A stretch of 38,269 bases of DNA from contig CAYPTI010000003.1 in NCBI GenBank assembly GCA_964413525.1, positions 1 to 38,269 on the forward strand. Reading direction: 5' to 3'. Below are positions 16,646-23,797 of the stretch, piece after piece; position 1 is the first letter of the stretch; the number at the start of each line of letters is the position of its first letter. The notes under the pieces were generated by a model. It was not told the origin of the DNA, searched no databases, and saw nothing but the letters and a program-made list of their open reading frames with translations. The position numbers were made by a program, and so were the translations under genes. The DNA is from CAYPTI01 sp964413525 [NCBI: uncultured bacterium]. Lineage in GTDB: Bacteria; T1Sed10-126.

Positions 16646-16674
16646 ATTGTAACCTACGCCGAGGAATTCATGAA
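16646..16674 (-). promoter_or_regulatory. Candidate promoter of the rimP-nusA-infB operon
   Basis: On the minus strand, TTCATG (16669-16674), a 17-bp spacer and TACAAT (16646-16651, five of six matches to TATAAT) lie in the 91-bp gap between the FtsA-like gene and rimP. The -35 match is weak. A start site near 16638 would give a leader of about 20 bases. Confidence 0.45.
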
Positions 16675-16708
16675 GTTGGAAGAAAGCGGCCGGCGGCTGA
16701 TCGGACGT

Positions 16709-18478
16709 TCAGGTGAGGGATGTTTCCCGCGGTTGGTCGGGAGGGTGAATTTCTTCCAGCCGGCCGAGTCCGTAGTCTTCCACCTCAACCGGGGCCACCA
16801 GTTCGACCTCGTCCCCCACGTCGAAGGAGCCGTCGCGACGATAGGTTCCCCGCTGGGAAAACAACGGTTCCTCCGGGATGTCCCCGGTGGCGGAACGCAA
16901 CCGCTGTAGCAGGGTCTCGTAGTCGAAGGATGTTCTGCGTTCGTACCGCTTTCCATCCTCCAGCCGATCGTCCCCGGTGTAGGTCTTGCCCTCCTCATCC
17001 ACCAGCTGCGGACCCTGCCGGTAGGTACGGTTCTCCCACCGAACCAACAGGGCTTCGTCCGGAAGAAATTCCTCCGCTCGAAATTCCGGTTCCTCCTCCG
17101 TCTCCTCGGGCGGGACGATCCGGATCCGATCCCCGGAACGCACCTCCCGATCTCCGTTGGCTTCGTCTCCGTTCCGAAAATATTGGATTCGGGTCGTCTC
17201 CCCGGGTCGCCGGGTATGGGTCTCCCCGCCGACGACGACCATAACCGCTTCCCCCTCCGGTTCCGTCTCCCGGATTCCCTCCTCGCGGGCGAGTTCCTCC
17301 AGCGTCGGGGCCGATCGGACCGCCCGCAACCGCGTTTCTCCGTTAACTTCGAACCGAAACACCTTCCGGACATCCTCGGACACGGCACTCTGAAGGACGC
17401 CGATTACCGTGTAATCGGAAGACCGCTTGATCAACCCGTCCGAGTCCTTGAGAGGGGCGCGAACCGGAGGAGGTTGATTGAGGATGTCGGCTTCCCGAAC
17501 GTCGAAGACCTTCGAGACGATTCGGGGTAAGAAGGGAAACTGGGCTCCGCCGCCGGCCAGACAGATCTGGTCCGGGGACCACCCCTCACACCGATCACGA
17601 AGGCTTTGAAGCTGATCCCGGACCACCGGCATTAAGGTCGAAATCAGCTCCTGACGGGAGAGCTCAACCCTCCGGCCCGTCCAGTCCTCCGACTCAAATC
17701 GGGATTCTCCGGCAAGCCCGTGTTTCGCTCGCTGAGCCTGATCGAACGTTAGCCCGTAGGTTTCCTCCAGAGCTTCGGTCAACTGATCGCCGCTCCCCCC
17801 GACGGACGTAACTCCCTCGAGCCGTCCCCGGGATAGCAACGTGGCGTCCAGGGTCCCCGCCCCGAAATCAAGCAGCATCAGGCGAATCTTCAGTCTTTCC
17901 TCGGGAAAGGCGGCTCGGACCGCGGCGATCGGCTCGAGAACCAGGGATCCCGGGACCAGCCCGGCCTGCTCCAGAACGGCCAGGCGGCTCTGTAGATCGG
18001 CCTGGGGAAGCGCCTGAACCGACCAGCGAACACGGGCCTCCCGACCGAACTGTCCCGCGAAGGAACCGACCCTCGTTCCGTCCACGGTCTTCTCCATGAC
18101 CCGATCGGATACCACGAAGTACTCCCCGGGCAGGTTCAGGGTACGCTGAAGCGCCAGGCGGTCCAGCGTATCGTCTGGGAACTCACCGGGCCCGCTCCGC
18201 TCGACCGATTCGGTGATTTCCTCCTGATGAAGTCGCCGGGCGGAAATCGCAAAATGGGCTCGGGACGTATCCAGGTTCACCTGGCTTTCCAGCCCCGAAA
18301 TGACCCTTCGCAGGGTCTCCGCGGCCCGATCCCGGTCAACGATTCGTCCCTCGCGAACGGCATCCGGGTGATGCTTCTCCTCCGCCCGGGCCACCAGTTC
18401 TACCTGTCCCTCACGCCGGCGGCCGACCGTCCCGATCACCGTGCCGGTCCCCAGGTCAATGGCTACCAGTTCACTCAT
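16709..18478 (-). CDS. FtsA/PilM-like actin-fold ATPase with extended C-terminal region
   Basis: This 589-residue protein has an FtsA/MreB/Hsp70-type ATPase core: phosphate-1 loop VAIDLGTGTVIGTVG (about 5-19), phosphate-2 LMLLDFGAGTLDATLL and adenosine loop ICLAGGGAQFPFLPRI. The start is ATG 18478, because ACGGAGG lies 5-6 bases upstream and it overlaps the Smr gene by only 8 bp. The core ends near residue 380. The last 200 residues hold short segments that each end in a GD-hydrophobic strand (SGDRIRIVPPE; VGDEVELVAPV), suggesting repeated beta-grasp-like units. True FtsA is normally next to ftsZ and ends in a membrane-binding helix; neither is seen here. A division or polarity role is possible but unproven. 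Confidence 0.75.
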   Translation of the reverse strand: MSELVAIDLGTGTVIGTVGRRREGQVELVARAEEKHHPDAVREGRIVDRDRAAETLRRVISGLESQVNLDTSRAHFAISARRLHQEEITESVERSGPGEFPDDTLDRLALQRTLNLPGEYFVVSDRVMEKTVDGTRVGSFAGQFGREARVRWSVQALPQADLQSRLAVLEQAGLVPGSLVLEPIAAVRAAFPEERLKIRLMLLDFGAGTLDATLLSRGRLEGVTSVGGSGDQLTEALEETYGLTFDQAQRAKHGLAGESRFESEDWTGRRVELSRQELISTLMPVVRDQLQSLRDRCEGWSPDQICLAGGGAQFPFLPRIVSKVFDVREADILNQPPPVRAPLKDSDGLIKRSSDYTVIGVLQSAVSEDVRKVFRFEVNGETRLRAVRSAPTLEELAREEGIRETEPEGEAVMVVVGGETHTRRPGETTRIQYFRNGDEANGDREVRSGDRIRIVPPEETEEEPEFRAEEFLPDEALLVRWENRTYRQGPQLVDEEGKTYTGDDRLEDGKRYERRTSFDYETLLQRLRSATGDIPEEPLFSQRGTYRRDGSFDVGDEVELVAPVEVEDYGLGRLEEIHPPDQPRETSLT

Positions 18479-18734
18479 GGGTTCCTCCGTATTCCACCAC
18501 CGTGACCCCCGCTCCCCCTTCAAATACGGAGGCGGTTGAGTATTGTTCGACGTACTCCATCTCGTCGAGGAGGTTATGGACCGCCCGGCGAAGGGTTCCT
18601 TTCCCCTTACCATGGATGATCCGTACACGCTTCCAACCGAGCGAGTAACCCCGGTCCAGAAAGGGTAGCAGGCTCATCCTGAGGTCTCCGGGACGGCGGT
18701 TGTGAAGGTCAATTTCTCCATCGACGACGTTCAT
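18471..18734 (-). CDS. Stand-alone Smr-domain protein
   Basis: The Smr domain is a nuclease/nucleic-acid-binding module found at the C-terminus of MutS2 and alone. The core is DGEIDLHNRRPGDLRMSLLP (with the DLH motif) followed by VRIIHGKGKGTLRRAVHNLL (the HGKG motif). Starts at ATG 18734 (87 residues) and ATG 18764 (97 residues) both have GGAGG 9-10 bases upstream. The shorter is chosen because it overlaps the glycosylase gene less (26 bp). There is no MutS part. It sits in the HIT-glycosylase-Smr-FtsA-like overlapping operon, next to a DNA repair gene. Confidence 0.85.
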   Translation of the reverse strand: MNVVDGEIDLHNRRPGDLRMSLLPFLDRGYSLGWKRVRIIHGKGKGTLRRAVHNLLDEMEYVEQYSTASVFEGGAGVTVVEYGGTHE

Positions 18735-19335
18735 TTTGAGGAACCTCCGACCGGTGCGGGACATCCAGATAAAACCTCCATAGTTTATCCTGTGCCTGCT
18801 GGATTCCCACCCGGGGACTTCTGTAAACCGCTTCTTCCGGCGGAGTGTCGGGAACCACCAGGCAAAATTCATCCACCTCAACCGAACGACCGGAAAACTG
18901 ATCGTCTACCTTCAGGGCCTCCGCCAGCTTGCCGGGACCGTTGGTCAGTTCCACTCCGGTCGTGCTCCGAAGGGCCTCCATCTGCGCTTTTCCCTCCATG
19001 GGTTCGGCCGCCCGGATCAGGACGGCTTCCCCCGTTCCCTCCTCCCCGCAGCTCACGTTGATCATCCAGTGGATTCCGTAACACAGGTACACGTACCAGT
19101 GACCGGCCGCGGCAAACATCGGTTCGGTCCGATCAGTCCTGCCGTGGAACGAATGGGAGGCCGGATCGTCCTCCCGGTAGGCCTCGGTCTCCACGATCCG
19201 CGCCCGCATCAACCCTTCCGGCGTCCGACGAACGAGTTCGTATCCGAGCAACCCCGGAGCCGCCTCCAGGACGGGTTGGGTGAGCACCTGCGTTACGGGT
19301 GTGGTGGTTCGCTCCCGTTCTACCCCGGAGGCCAT
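18709..19335 (-). CDS. 3-methyladenine DNA glycosylase (AAG/MPG family)
   Basis: This base-excision enzyme removes alkylated purines from DNA. The 208-residue product matches the AAG family: GLLGYELVRRTPEGLMRARI, the active-site VETEAYREDDPASHSFHGRT, the region HWYVYLCYGIHWMINVSCG, VLIRAAEPMEG, and LTNGPGKLAEAL. The catalytic Glu is in VETEAY. The start at 19335 overlaps the HIT gene by 16 bp and the stop overlaps the Smr gene, so translation is coupled at both ends. Confidence 0.93.
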   Translation of the reverse strand: MASGVERERTTTPVTQVLTQPVLEAAPGLLGYELVRRTPEGLMRARIVETEAYREDDPASHSFHGRTDRTEPMFAAAGHWYVYLCYGIHWMINVSCGEEGTGEAVLIRAAEPMEGKAQMEALRSTTGVELTNGPGKLAEALKVDDQFSGRSVEVDEFCLVVPDTPPEEAVYRSPRVGIQQAQDKLWRFYLDVPHRSEVPQNERRRWRN

Positions 19336-19667
19336 GAAAACGGCCGTCCCGCCAGCAGGTGAAGGTGGATGTGGAACACGCTCTGTCCGGCCCCTTCCCC
19401 GCAGTTCATGACCAGCCGGTAGCCGTCCTCCTTCAGTTCCAGTCGATCCGCCAGCCGGCGGGCCGCGGTGAACAGCTCGCCCACGAGCTCTTCCTGACCG
19501 GGTTCGAGATCGTTCACGGTGGCAATGTGATCCCGGGGTACGATCAGCAGGTGGGTGGGAGCCTGGGGGTTGATGTCCTCAAATGCGACCACGGAGGGTT
19601 CGTCGTAGAGAAGTTCCGTGTCCGTCGCCCCCGAGGCGATGGAACAAAACAGACAATCGTCACTCAT
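19320..19667 (-). CDS. HIT-family nucleotide hydrolase (HinT-like)
   Basis: HIT proteins hydrolyse nucleoside phosphoramidates and related nucleotides. The 115-residue product has the N-terminal CLFCSIASG (possible zinc site Cys-x2-Cys), THLLIVPRDHIATVNDL and the histidine triad HIHLHLLAGRPFSWPPG. The start is ATG 19667 with a GAGGAATG SD. It is the first gene of the four-gene operon. No clear promoter is visible; the region upstream is the EAL remnant, whose reading frame ends inside this gene. Confidence 0.93.
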   Translation of the reverse strand: MSDDCLFCSIASGATDTELLYDEPSVVAFEDINPQAPTHLLIVPRDHIATVNDLEPGQEELVGELFTAARRLADRLELKEDGYRLVMNCGEGAGQSVFHIHLHLLAGRPFSWPPG

Positions 19668-20018
19668 GCGGGATCATTCCTCTGAACAGGATTCCGTCCG
19701 ACCGGTATCCGTCCCGAAACCACGTCCACTCCTCCTCAGTTTCAATCCCCTCCGAGATGGATACCACGTCCAGCTCCCCGGCGAACTCCAGGAACTCGTT
19801 CAGTTGATCCGGGAGAGGGAGCGCAACCGCAGCAGGTCCTCGGAGGGTTCGTCAACGTCAAAGGAAAGATTGTGGGCCAGGCAAAGCAATTCGCCGCGGG
19901 TGTGTCCCAGGGGTGGAACCACGATCAGGGTAGCCTCCCGATGGAACGACGACCTCTCCTCGCATTCCGACACGGGTCCATGCTGGGCCTCCGGGCGACG
20001 GTCCGGGGTTCGGTTCAC
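19660..20018 (-). pseudogene. Frameshifted remnant resembling the end of an EAL domain
   Basis: In one minus-strand frame the last 50 codons before TGA at 19660 read QLNEFLEFAGELDVVSISEG, then IETEEEWTWFRDGYRSDGIL and FRGMIPHE. This resembles the closing part of EAL domains (AEGVET...QGY...P). Upstream, that frame is blocked by stops near 19850, while a neighbouring frame stays open (HTRGELLCLAHNLSFDVDEP, EDLLRLRSLSR). A frameshift near 19800-19830 would join them. No catalytic EAL or DDFGTG motif survives. It might instead be an unrelated small gene with a sequencing error. It overlaps the HIT start. Confidence 0.4.
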
Positions 20019-20274
20019 GGTTAAGCGATGGTATCAAACATCCCCCGGGAGCCAACGGACGCGACGGTTCGGAACCGGGACGAATGATGGCGTACGGTCC
20101 AGCCGGATCACCCTCCGGCCCGGGACATCGATACACCGATCCCCCACTCCTGAGCCGGAGAAAAACTCCGCTCAGGTTGGAACCATTGCGTTGGAGAATG
20201 CTCGCCTTGCCGAGCGAAACGACGTGAACGAGGGCGTCAAAGGGGGGGACGAAAGCAACAACCCGATGCGACCG

Positions 20275-20370
20275 TTATCCGACCAGCGGTGTGAGCGTCA
20301 GCAAACTGAACAACAAAAAAGCAAGCAGAAAGATTAGGACCGATTCCAGAAAGTCCTGCCGGACCTCCAC
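20275..20370 (-). CDS. Small single-span membrane protein, 31 residues
   Basis: A GTG at 20370 has AAGGAGGT exactly 6 bases upstream, one of the best SD sites in the window. The frame runs 31 codons to TAA. The product begins VEVRQDFLESVLIFLLAFLL and continues as a hydrophobic helix ending in a short LTLTPLVG tail, so one membrane span with an acidic N-terminus is predicted. It lies between the RAYT element and the EAL remnant. No homologue is recognised from memory. The SD and composition argue for a real gene; its size argues for caution. Confidence 0.5.
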   Translation of the reverse strand: MEVRQDFLESVLIFLLAFLLFSLLTLTPLVG

Positions 20371-20450
20371 GTACAAACCTCCTTCCTATCTCCCACCATA
20401 GGAAGACCACCCCAAAATTTCCACCCCGCTTACCGGCCTTCACCCCCTCA

Positions 20451-20481
20451 GTTCACCTTGAAGGTATAATAGTTCAATAAC
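20451..20481 (+). repeat. Left 31-bp inverted repeat of the RAYT element
   Basis: This sequence is the exact reverse complement of 21401-21431. It contains the short palindrome CCTTgAAGG and a TATAAT hexamer (20465-20470) pointing into the element. The match ends abruptly on both sides. Confidence 0.95.
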
Positions 20482-20495
20482 TATTCTATTTCTCC

Positions 20496-21371
20496 CTACT
20501 CTTCTTCTTGCTCCTTATGTTGGTCCACCGCGTACATAACCGTGCCCTTGTTGCGGTGAAAATAATCCCCGATCTCCGTCGGTCCGTACCCGGCCTGGTA
20601 CATCCTGACCATGGCCTTCTGACGGATCCGCGCTTCCGGCTGACCGCGCCCCGGTTCCCGGAAATTCTCGACGGTCGTGCCGCCGGCGTCCGCCTCGGCT
20701 CGAGCAATTTGCTCCATGGTGGGTCGATCCCTTCGGTCAGGAAATCGGTCCCGTCGCTCTTCGTCCCGTTTCTCAAGCTGGTTCCAGGTCTCCTCGTCCC
20801 CCACGTACCCCGCTCCTCCCTCGGGGTATTCCACGGTTTCCTCCATCCGTTCCTCATACACGGTCCTCCGGTCGTCGCCGTCGAAATGCGGCGGAAACAA
20901 CCAGCTCTCCAGCGGTCCGTGGCTCCAGTGTCCGGTACGATACAGGGCATCCGTATGCCATTCATAATCCCGGGGATCCGAGACGAAGGCCTATTCGACC
21001 GGATTGAAATGAAGGTAGGGAACCAGCTGGAGCAGGTAGGAATCCTCCAGCACGATGTCGGCTCCCGGCTCGCGTCGAAACAGGGCTCCCTCCCGATTCC
21101 TCCGGGGATTGACGTACTTGGCGTACGCGGTATGCAAGCCCTGGAGAGCCCGATCAAGGGACACAGGACCCATCCGTACAAGTGCGTGGTAGTGAGTGTC
21201 CATCAGACAAAGTCCTCCGAGCTCAACCCCCCGGCGATGGAACACTTCGTCCAGTTTGTCGATAAACCACTCGCGTTCGTCCCTCGTGGTAAACAGGGGA
21301 ACTTCCTCCTGTCCCCGGGCGTACACGTGATACCAGTATCCCTCATGATACTGTCGGGGTGGACTGGGCAC
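20496..21371 (-). pseudogene. REP-associated tyrosine transposase (RAYT, Y1 family) with an in-frame amber codon
   Basis: Reading from GTG 21371 (SD GGGAG about 10 bases upstream), 126 codons give a Y1 transposase core: YHEGYWYHVYARG, the HUH motif in LCLMDTHYHALVRM, the catalytic Tyr region LHTAYAKYVNPRRNREGALF, then PYLHFNPVE. TAG follows at 20993-20991. The same frame continues as AFVSDPRDYEWHTDALYRTG through to a C-terminal HTH (MYQAGYGPTEIGDYFHRNKG) and stops at 20496. Intact family members read NPVxAGLVxxPxDYxW here, so the amber interrupts an otherwise collinear gene of 291 codons. Most likely it is a recent nonsense mutation. Readthrough is possible but unsupported. Confidence 0.85.
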
Positions 21372-21400
21372 GGGCGAACTTCTCCCTGGTCCGGCCTGAC

Positions 21401-21431
21401 GTTATTGAACTATTATACCTTCAAGGTGAAC
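21401..21431 (+). repeat. Right 31-bp inverted repeat of the RAYT element
   Basis: Exact reverse complement of 20451-20481. On the minus strand its TATAAT (21412-21417) points toward the transposase start at 21371 and could be that gene's -10; no matching -35 is seen. The thioesterase SD begins 5 bases beyond its outer end. Confidence 0.95.
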
Positions 21432-21450
21432 AAAAGGGAGGTGAATGTAC

Positions 21451-21840
21451 ATGTCAGACCAACAGCAGGACGGGGAGCCGGGAGACGATCCTTACTGCGA
21501 GACCCTAGGGATCACCTATGAAACCATCGAGCCCGGATTCGCGAGGACCCGGCTTGAGGTGGAGGAACGTCACCTTAATTTTCAGGGCGCCCTCCACGGA
21601 GGTGCGATCTTTTCCCTGGCCGACGCGGCCTTTGCGGCGGCCGGCAACACCGGTGACGAGTCCTCCGTGGCCCTGGAGGCCAACGTCTCCTTTCTGGCTC
21701 CGGTCTCCCCGGGAAGCACGTTGATAGCCGAGGCCAACCGCACCCATTCCGGGGGGCGAACGGCTCAGTACGAACTGACCGTCTCCCTGGAATCCGGAGA
21801 CCTGGTTGCCTCGTTGCGCGGACGGGCCTATCGAACCTGA
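21451..21840 (+). CDS. PaaI-like hotdog-fold thioesterase
   Basis: Hotdog thioesterases hydrolyse acyl- or aryl-CoA thioesters. The 129-residue product has the family core ARTRLEVEERHLNFQGALHG, then GAIFSLADAAFAAAGN and VALEANVSFLAPVSPGSTLI. HGG with the following Asp (LADAAF) is typical of the PaaI/YbgC-like active site. ATG 21451 is preferred, since GGAGG lies 9 bases upstream; an ATG two codons earlier is only 3 bases from it. The native promoter may have been displaced by the RAYT element. The gene converges with the MFS gene, 18 bp away. Confidence 0.88.
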   Translation: MSDQQQDGEPGDDPYCETLGITYETIEPGFARTRLEVEERHLNFQGALHGGAIFSLADAAFAAAGNTGDESSVALEANVSFLAPVSPGSTLIAEANRTHSGGRTAQYELTVSLESGDLVASLRGRAYRT

Positions 21841-21858
21841 ACCTGTTTATCTCCGACG

Positions 21859-23094
21859 TCAGCGATCGGTCAAAATCTGAACCAGCAGCAGACCGGACGC
21901 AAACAGAAGCGGTCCGGCCGTGATCGCCGCCGCCGCTTCGATCCCGTAATGTTCAAAAAACCAGCCGCCGATCGGAGGACCGACAACCGCTCCGGGCTGG
22001 CTGATGGAGAGCAGAAACCCTGCTTCGAGACTCTGACTGCTTGACCCGATGTCAATTCGTTCGTTCACCATTGTGAACACCATCGGGATCAACCCCCCGG
22101 CCGCCAGACCGGAGACGATTATCGCCCCGGTCAGGAACAAGCGGCCGGAAGCCCATCCGGTCGCCGTGATCCCGACGCCCAGCAGCAGAGTGATGGACAC
22201 CAGGACGGGGTAGCGGCGCTCCACCCAGTCGGACATCGAGGGGAGCACCAGTCCCCCGACCACCAGAGCCCAGAATACGATCGAACTGTACAGACCCACC
22301 GATCCCTCCGGCACGAAGGAAAGACTCCCGAGCCAGGTGGGAAGCATTCCCAGGTAGGTAAACCAGGAGTACGTGTACACCAGGGCCACGAATCCGATCA
22401 CCATCAGGGATCCGTCGGAACCCAGCTTCTTCAGGGAGCGAAAAAACTGCGTGAACGCTCCCGGCCGGGAGGATGATGCCGGCGGTCCGGCCGTGTTCGG
22501 ACCGGGATCGGCTCCCTCCGGTTCCCGGTAAAACACGAGCCAGATCAGGGCCACGAGGAGCGCTCCGCCGCCCAGGACGGCCTGAGCCGGCCGCCAGTGC
22601 TGCAACCACTGGATCAGCAGCCCCGCCAGCACTCCCTGACCGAAGGCGGCTCCCAGCCGTTCCCCGGTCATCCGGATGCCGTTGGCCAGACCGATCTCAT
22701 CGGGGGGGAACCAGTGGCCGAGCAGGCTGACCAGGTTCGGGATGGCGATCCCCAGCCCAAGCCCGGTTACCAGGCTGGCAACGATCAGACCCTCGAACCC
22801 CGGCAAAACGCCCCTCAGCAGGCCGGAGATACCGATGATCAGGGTTCCGATGCCGATGATCCAGCGATGGGTGTACCGATCCCCCAGCAGACCCCCGAGG
22901 TACCCGGTGGCAACGAACGAAAGGGAGATCAGGCTGAACAACAGTTGAGCGCGGGCGGTTCCGACGCCAAGTTCCTCGGCGATGTTGGGCAGAAACACGG
23001 GCAGGGAAAGCCACATCCAGCCCATGCAGGTAAACCCGATGAGAAAGGCGATCAGGAGGACCAACCAGCGGCTGGCCGGGGTATTTGATCCCAT
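21859..23094 (-). CDS. MFS transporter (CynX/NarK-like group)
   Basis: A 12-span major facilitator of 411 residues, starting at ATG 23094 with AAAGGAT upstream; a start 12 codons earlier lacks an SD. The first helices include FLIGFTCMGWMWLSLPVFLP. The MFS loop 2-3 motif appears as GYLGGLLGDRYTHRWIIGIG. A conserved LGIAIPNLVSLLGHWFPPDE and GLANGIRMTGERLGAAFGQG follow in helices 4-5. A soluble loop in the middle (EPEGADPGPNTAGPPASSSR) separates the two six-helix halves. The pattern resembles anion or cyanate-type carriers, but the substrate cannot be told from sequence. No partner gene is adjacent. Confidence 0.88.
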   Translation of the reverse strand: MGSNTPASRWLVLLIAFLIGFTCMGWMWLSLPVFLPNIAEELGVGTARAQLLFSLISLSFVATGYLGGLLGDRYTHRWIIGIGTLIIGISGLLRGVLPGFEGLIVASLVTGLGLGIAIPNLVSLLGHWFPPDEIGLANGIRMTGERLGAAFGQGVLAGLLIQWLQHWRPAQAVLGGGALLVALIWLVFYREPEGADPGPNTAGPPASSSRPGAFTQFFRSLKKLGSDGSLMVIGFVALVYTYSWFTYLGMLPTWLGSLSFVPEGSVGLYSSIVFWALVVGGLVLPSMSDWVERRYPVLVSITLLLGVGITATGWASGRLFLTGAIIVSGLAAGGLIPMVFTMVNERIDIGSSSQSLEAGFLLSISQPGAVVGPPIGGWFFEHYGIEAAAAITAGPLLFASGLLLVQILTDR

Positions 23095-23661
23095 GAGTCG
23101 ATCGATCCTTTGATTGGGCTGGGCGAGCATGTGCCGCTACCGGAGGAAAGCTGAAAGGGGCAAGGGTACCGCACAAGAACCCTGGAAAGAAACCCCGCTC
23201 GCGCCCCGGTTTCCCATACCCCGGCGAGAAGGTTTCCGGGGCGAAGGGTCGATCCGACAGGGTTCGCTCGTGAGCCTGTCCCAACCGTTCATTATCGACT
23301 CTCTACCGCTGAACGGCGAAGAATTTTCCGGGTCGGGCCGTCGTCAGGGATTGTATGGCTTCGACTGGTTCAGGTTACCCGGTCCGATCGAGGATCGATA
23401 GAGAATTCGGATAACCGGGTCTGGGGCAATCACCCTGTTCCGGGGGGCTCAACGAAGTGCTCTCCGTTCGGAATCCGTTCGCAGGAAGGCCGCTGGCTTA
23501 ACGCCGGTTCGACCTCCCGGGCGAAGCAGACACGAGGGCGGTCAGGAACCGGGTCCTAAAGGGGGTTGTTCCGGACGAACCTATACGAGCCTCCGACGCG
23601 TATCAGAGGGATCAATCGGGAGAAACGCCAGAAGGGGAGGTCGGTTGACAGAAGAAAAAAA
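23095..23661 (+). other. 567-bp spacer with no convincing gene
   Basis: Between the MFS start and tRNA-Asn, no ORF here has a good SD plus a recognisable protein. A plus-strand stretch near 23349 (TATGGCTTCGACTGG) recalls a tmRNA 5' end, but no matching 3' end or tag frame is present. Short inverted repeats occur (for example GATCGAggaTCGAT near 23388). The MFS promoter should be here but is not obvious. Confidence 0.5.
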
Positions 23662-23737
23662 TGGCTCCGCGGCCCGGACTCGAACCGGGGACAAGTCGGT
23701 TAACAGCCGACTGCTCTACCAGCTGAGCTACCGCGGA
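23662..23737 (-). tRNA. tRNA-Asn (anticodon GTT)
   Basis: The minus strand folds as a complete 76-base cloverleaf with encoded CCA. The acceptor stem is TCCGCGG/CCGCGGA, the D-arm includes AGCTCAGCTGGTAGAGC, the anticodon arm is GTCGG-CTGTTAA-CCGAC with GTT, and the T-arm GGTTCGAGTCC pairs correctly. Seven T residues follow the CCA directly and likely mark termination. Upstream TTGTTC, an 18-bp gap and TACACT form a plausible promoter. Confidence 0.97.
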
Positions 23738-23797
23738 GCGATGGCTTCGAACCGAAAAGTGTACGATCAAATCCCGCCTCAGAACAATAGGGACCGG

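Larger units (their letters stand above)
20451..21431 (-). mobile_element. 981-bp RAYT-type element bounded by perfect 31-bp inverted repeats
   Basis: The two perfect 31-bp inverted repeats enclose only the broken transposase gene. Flanking bases show no target-site duplication (CCCTCA on the left, AAAAGG on the right), as expected for HUH/Y1 single-strand transposition. RAYT genes are commonly flanked by inverted REP sequences, and this layout fits that idea, although the repeats lack an obvious GTAG start. It sits 5 bases before the SD of the thioesterase gene. Confidence 0.75.

Noticed and set aside
20486-21181. 231-codon minus-strand frame inside the RAYT element
   Set aside because: It is the wrong frame; the transposase motifs are all in the frame from 21371 to 20496.
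23349-23640. tmRNA-like 5' sequence TATGGCTTCGACTGG
   Set aside because: No complementary 3' acceptor end, T-arm with CCA or tag reading frame ending in ALAA follows in the expected distance.
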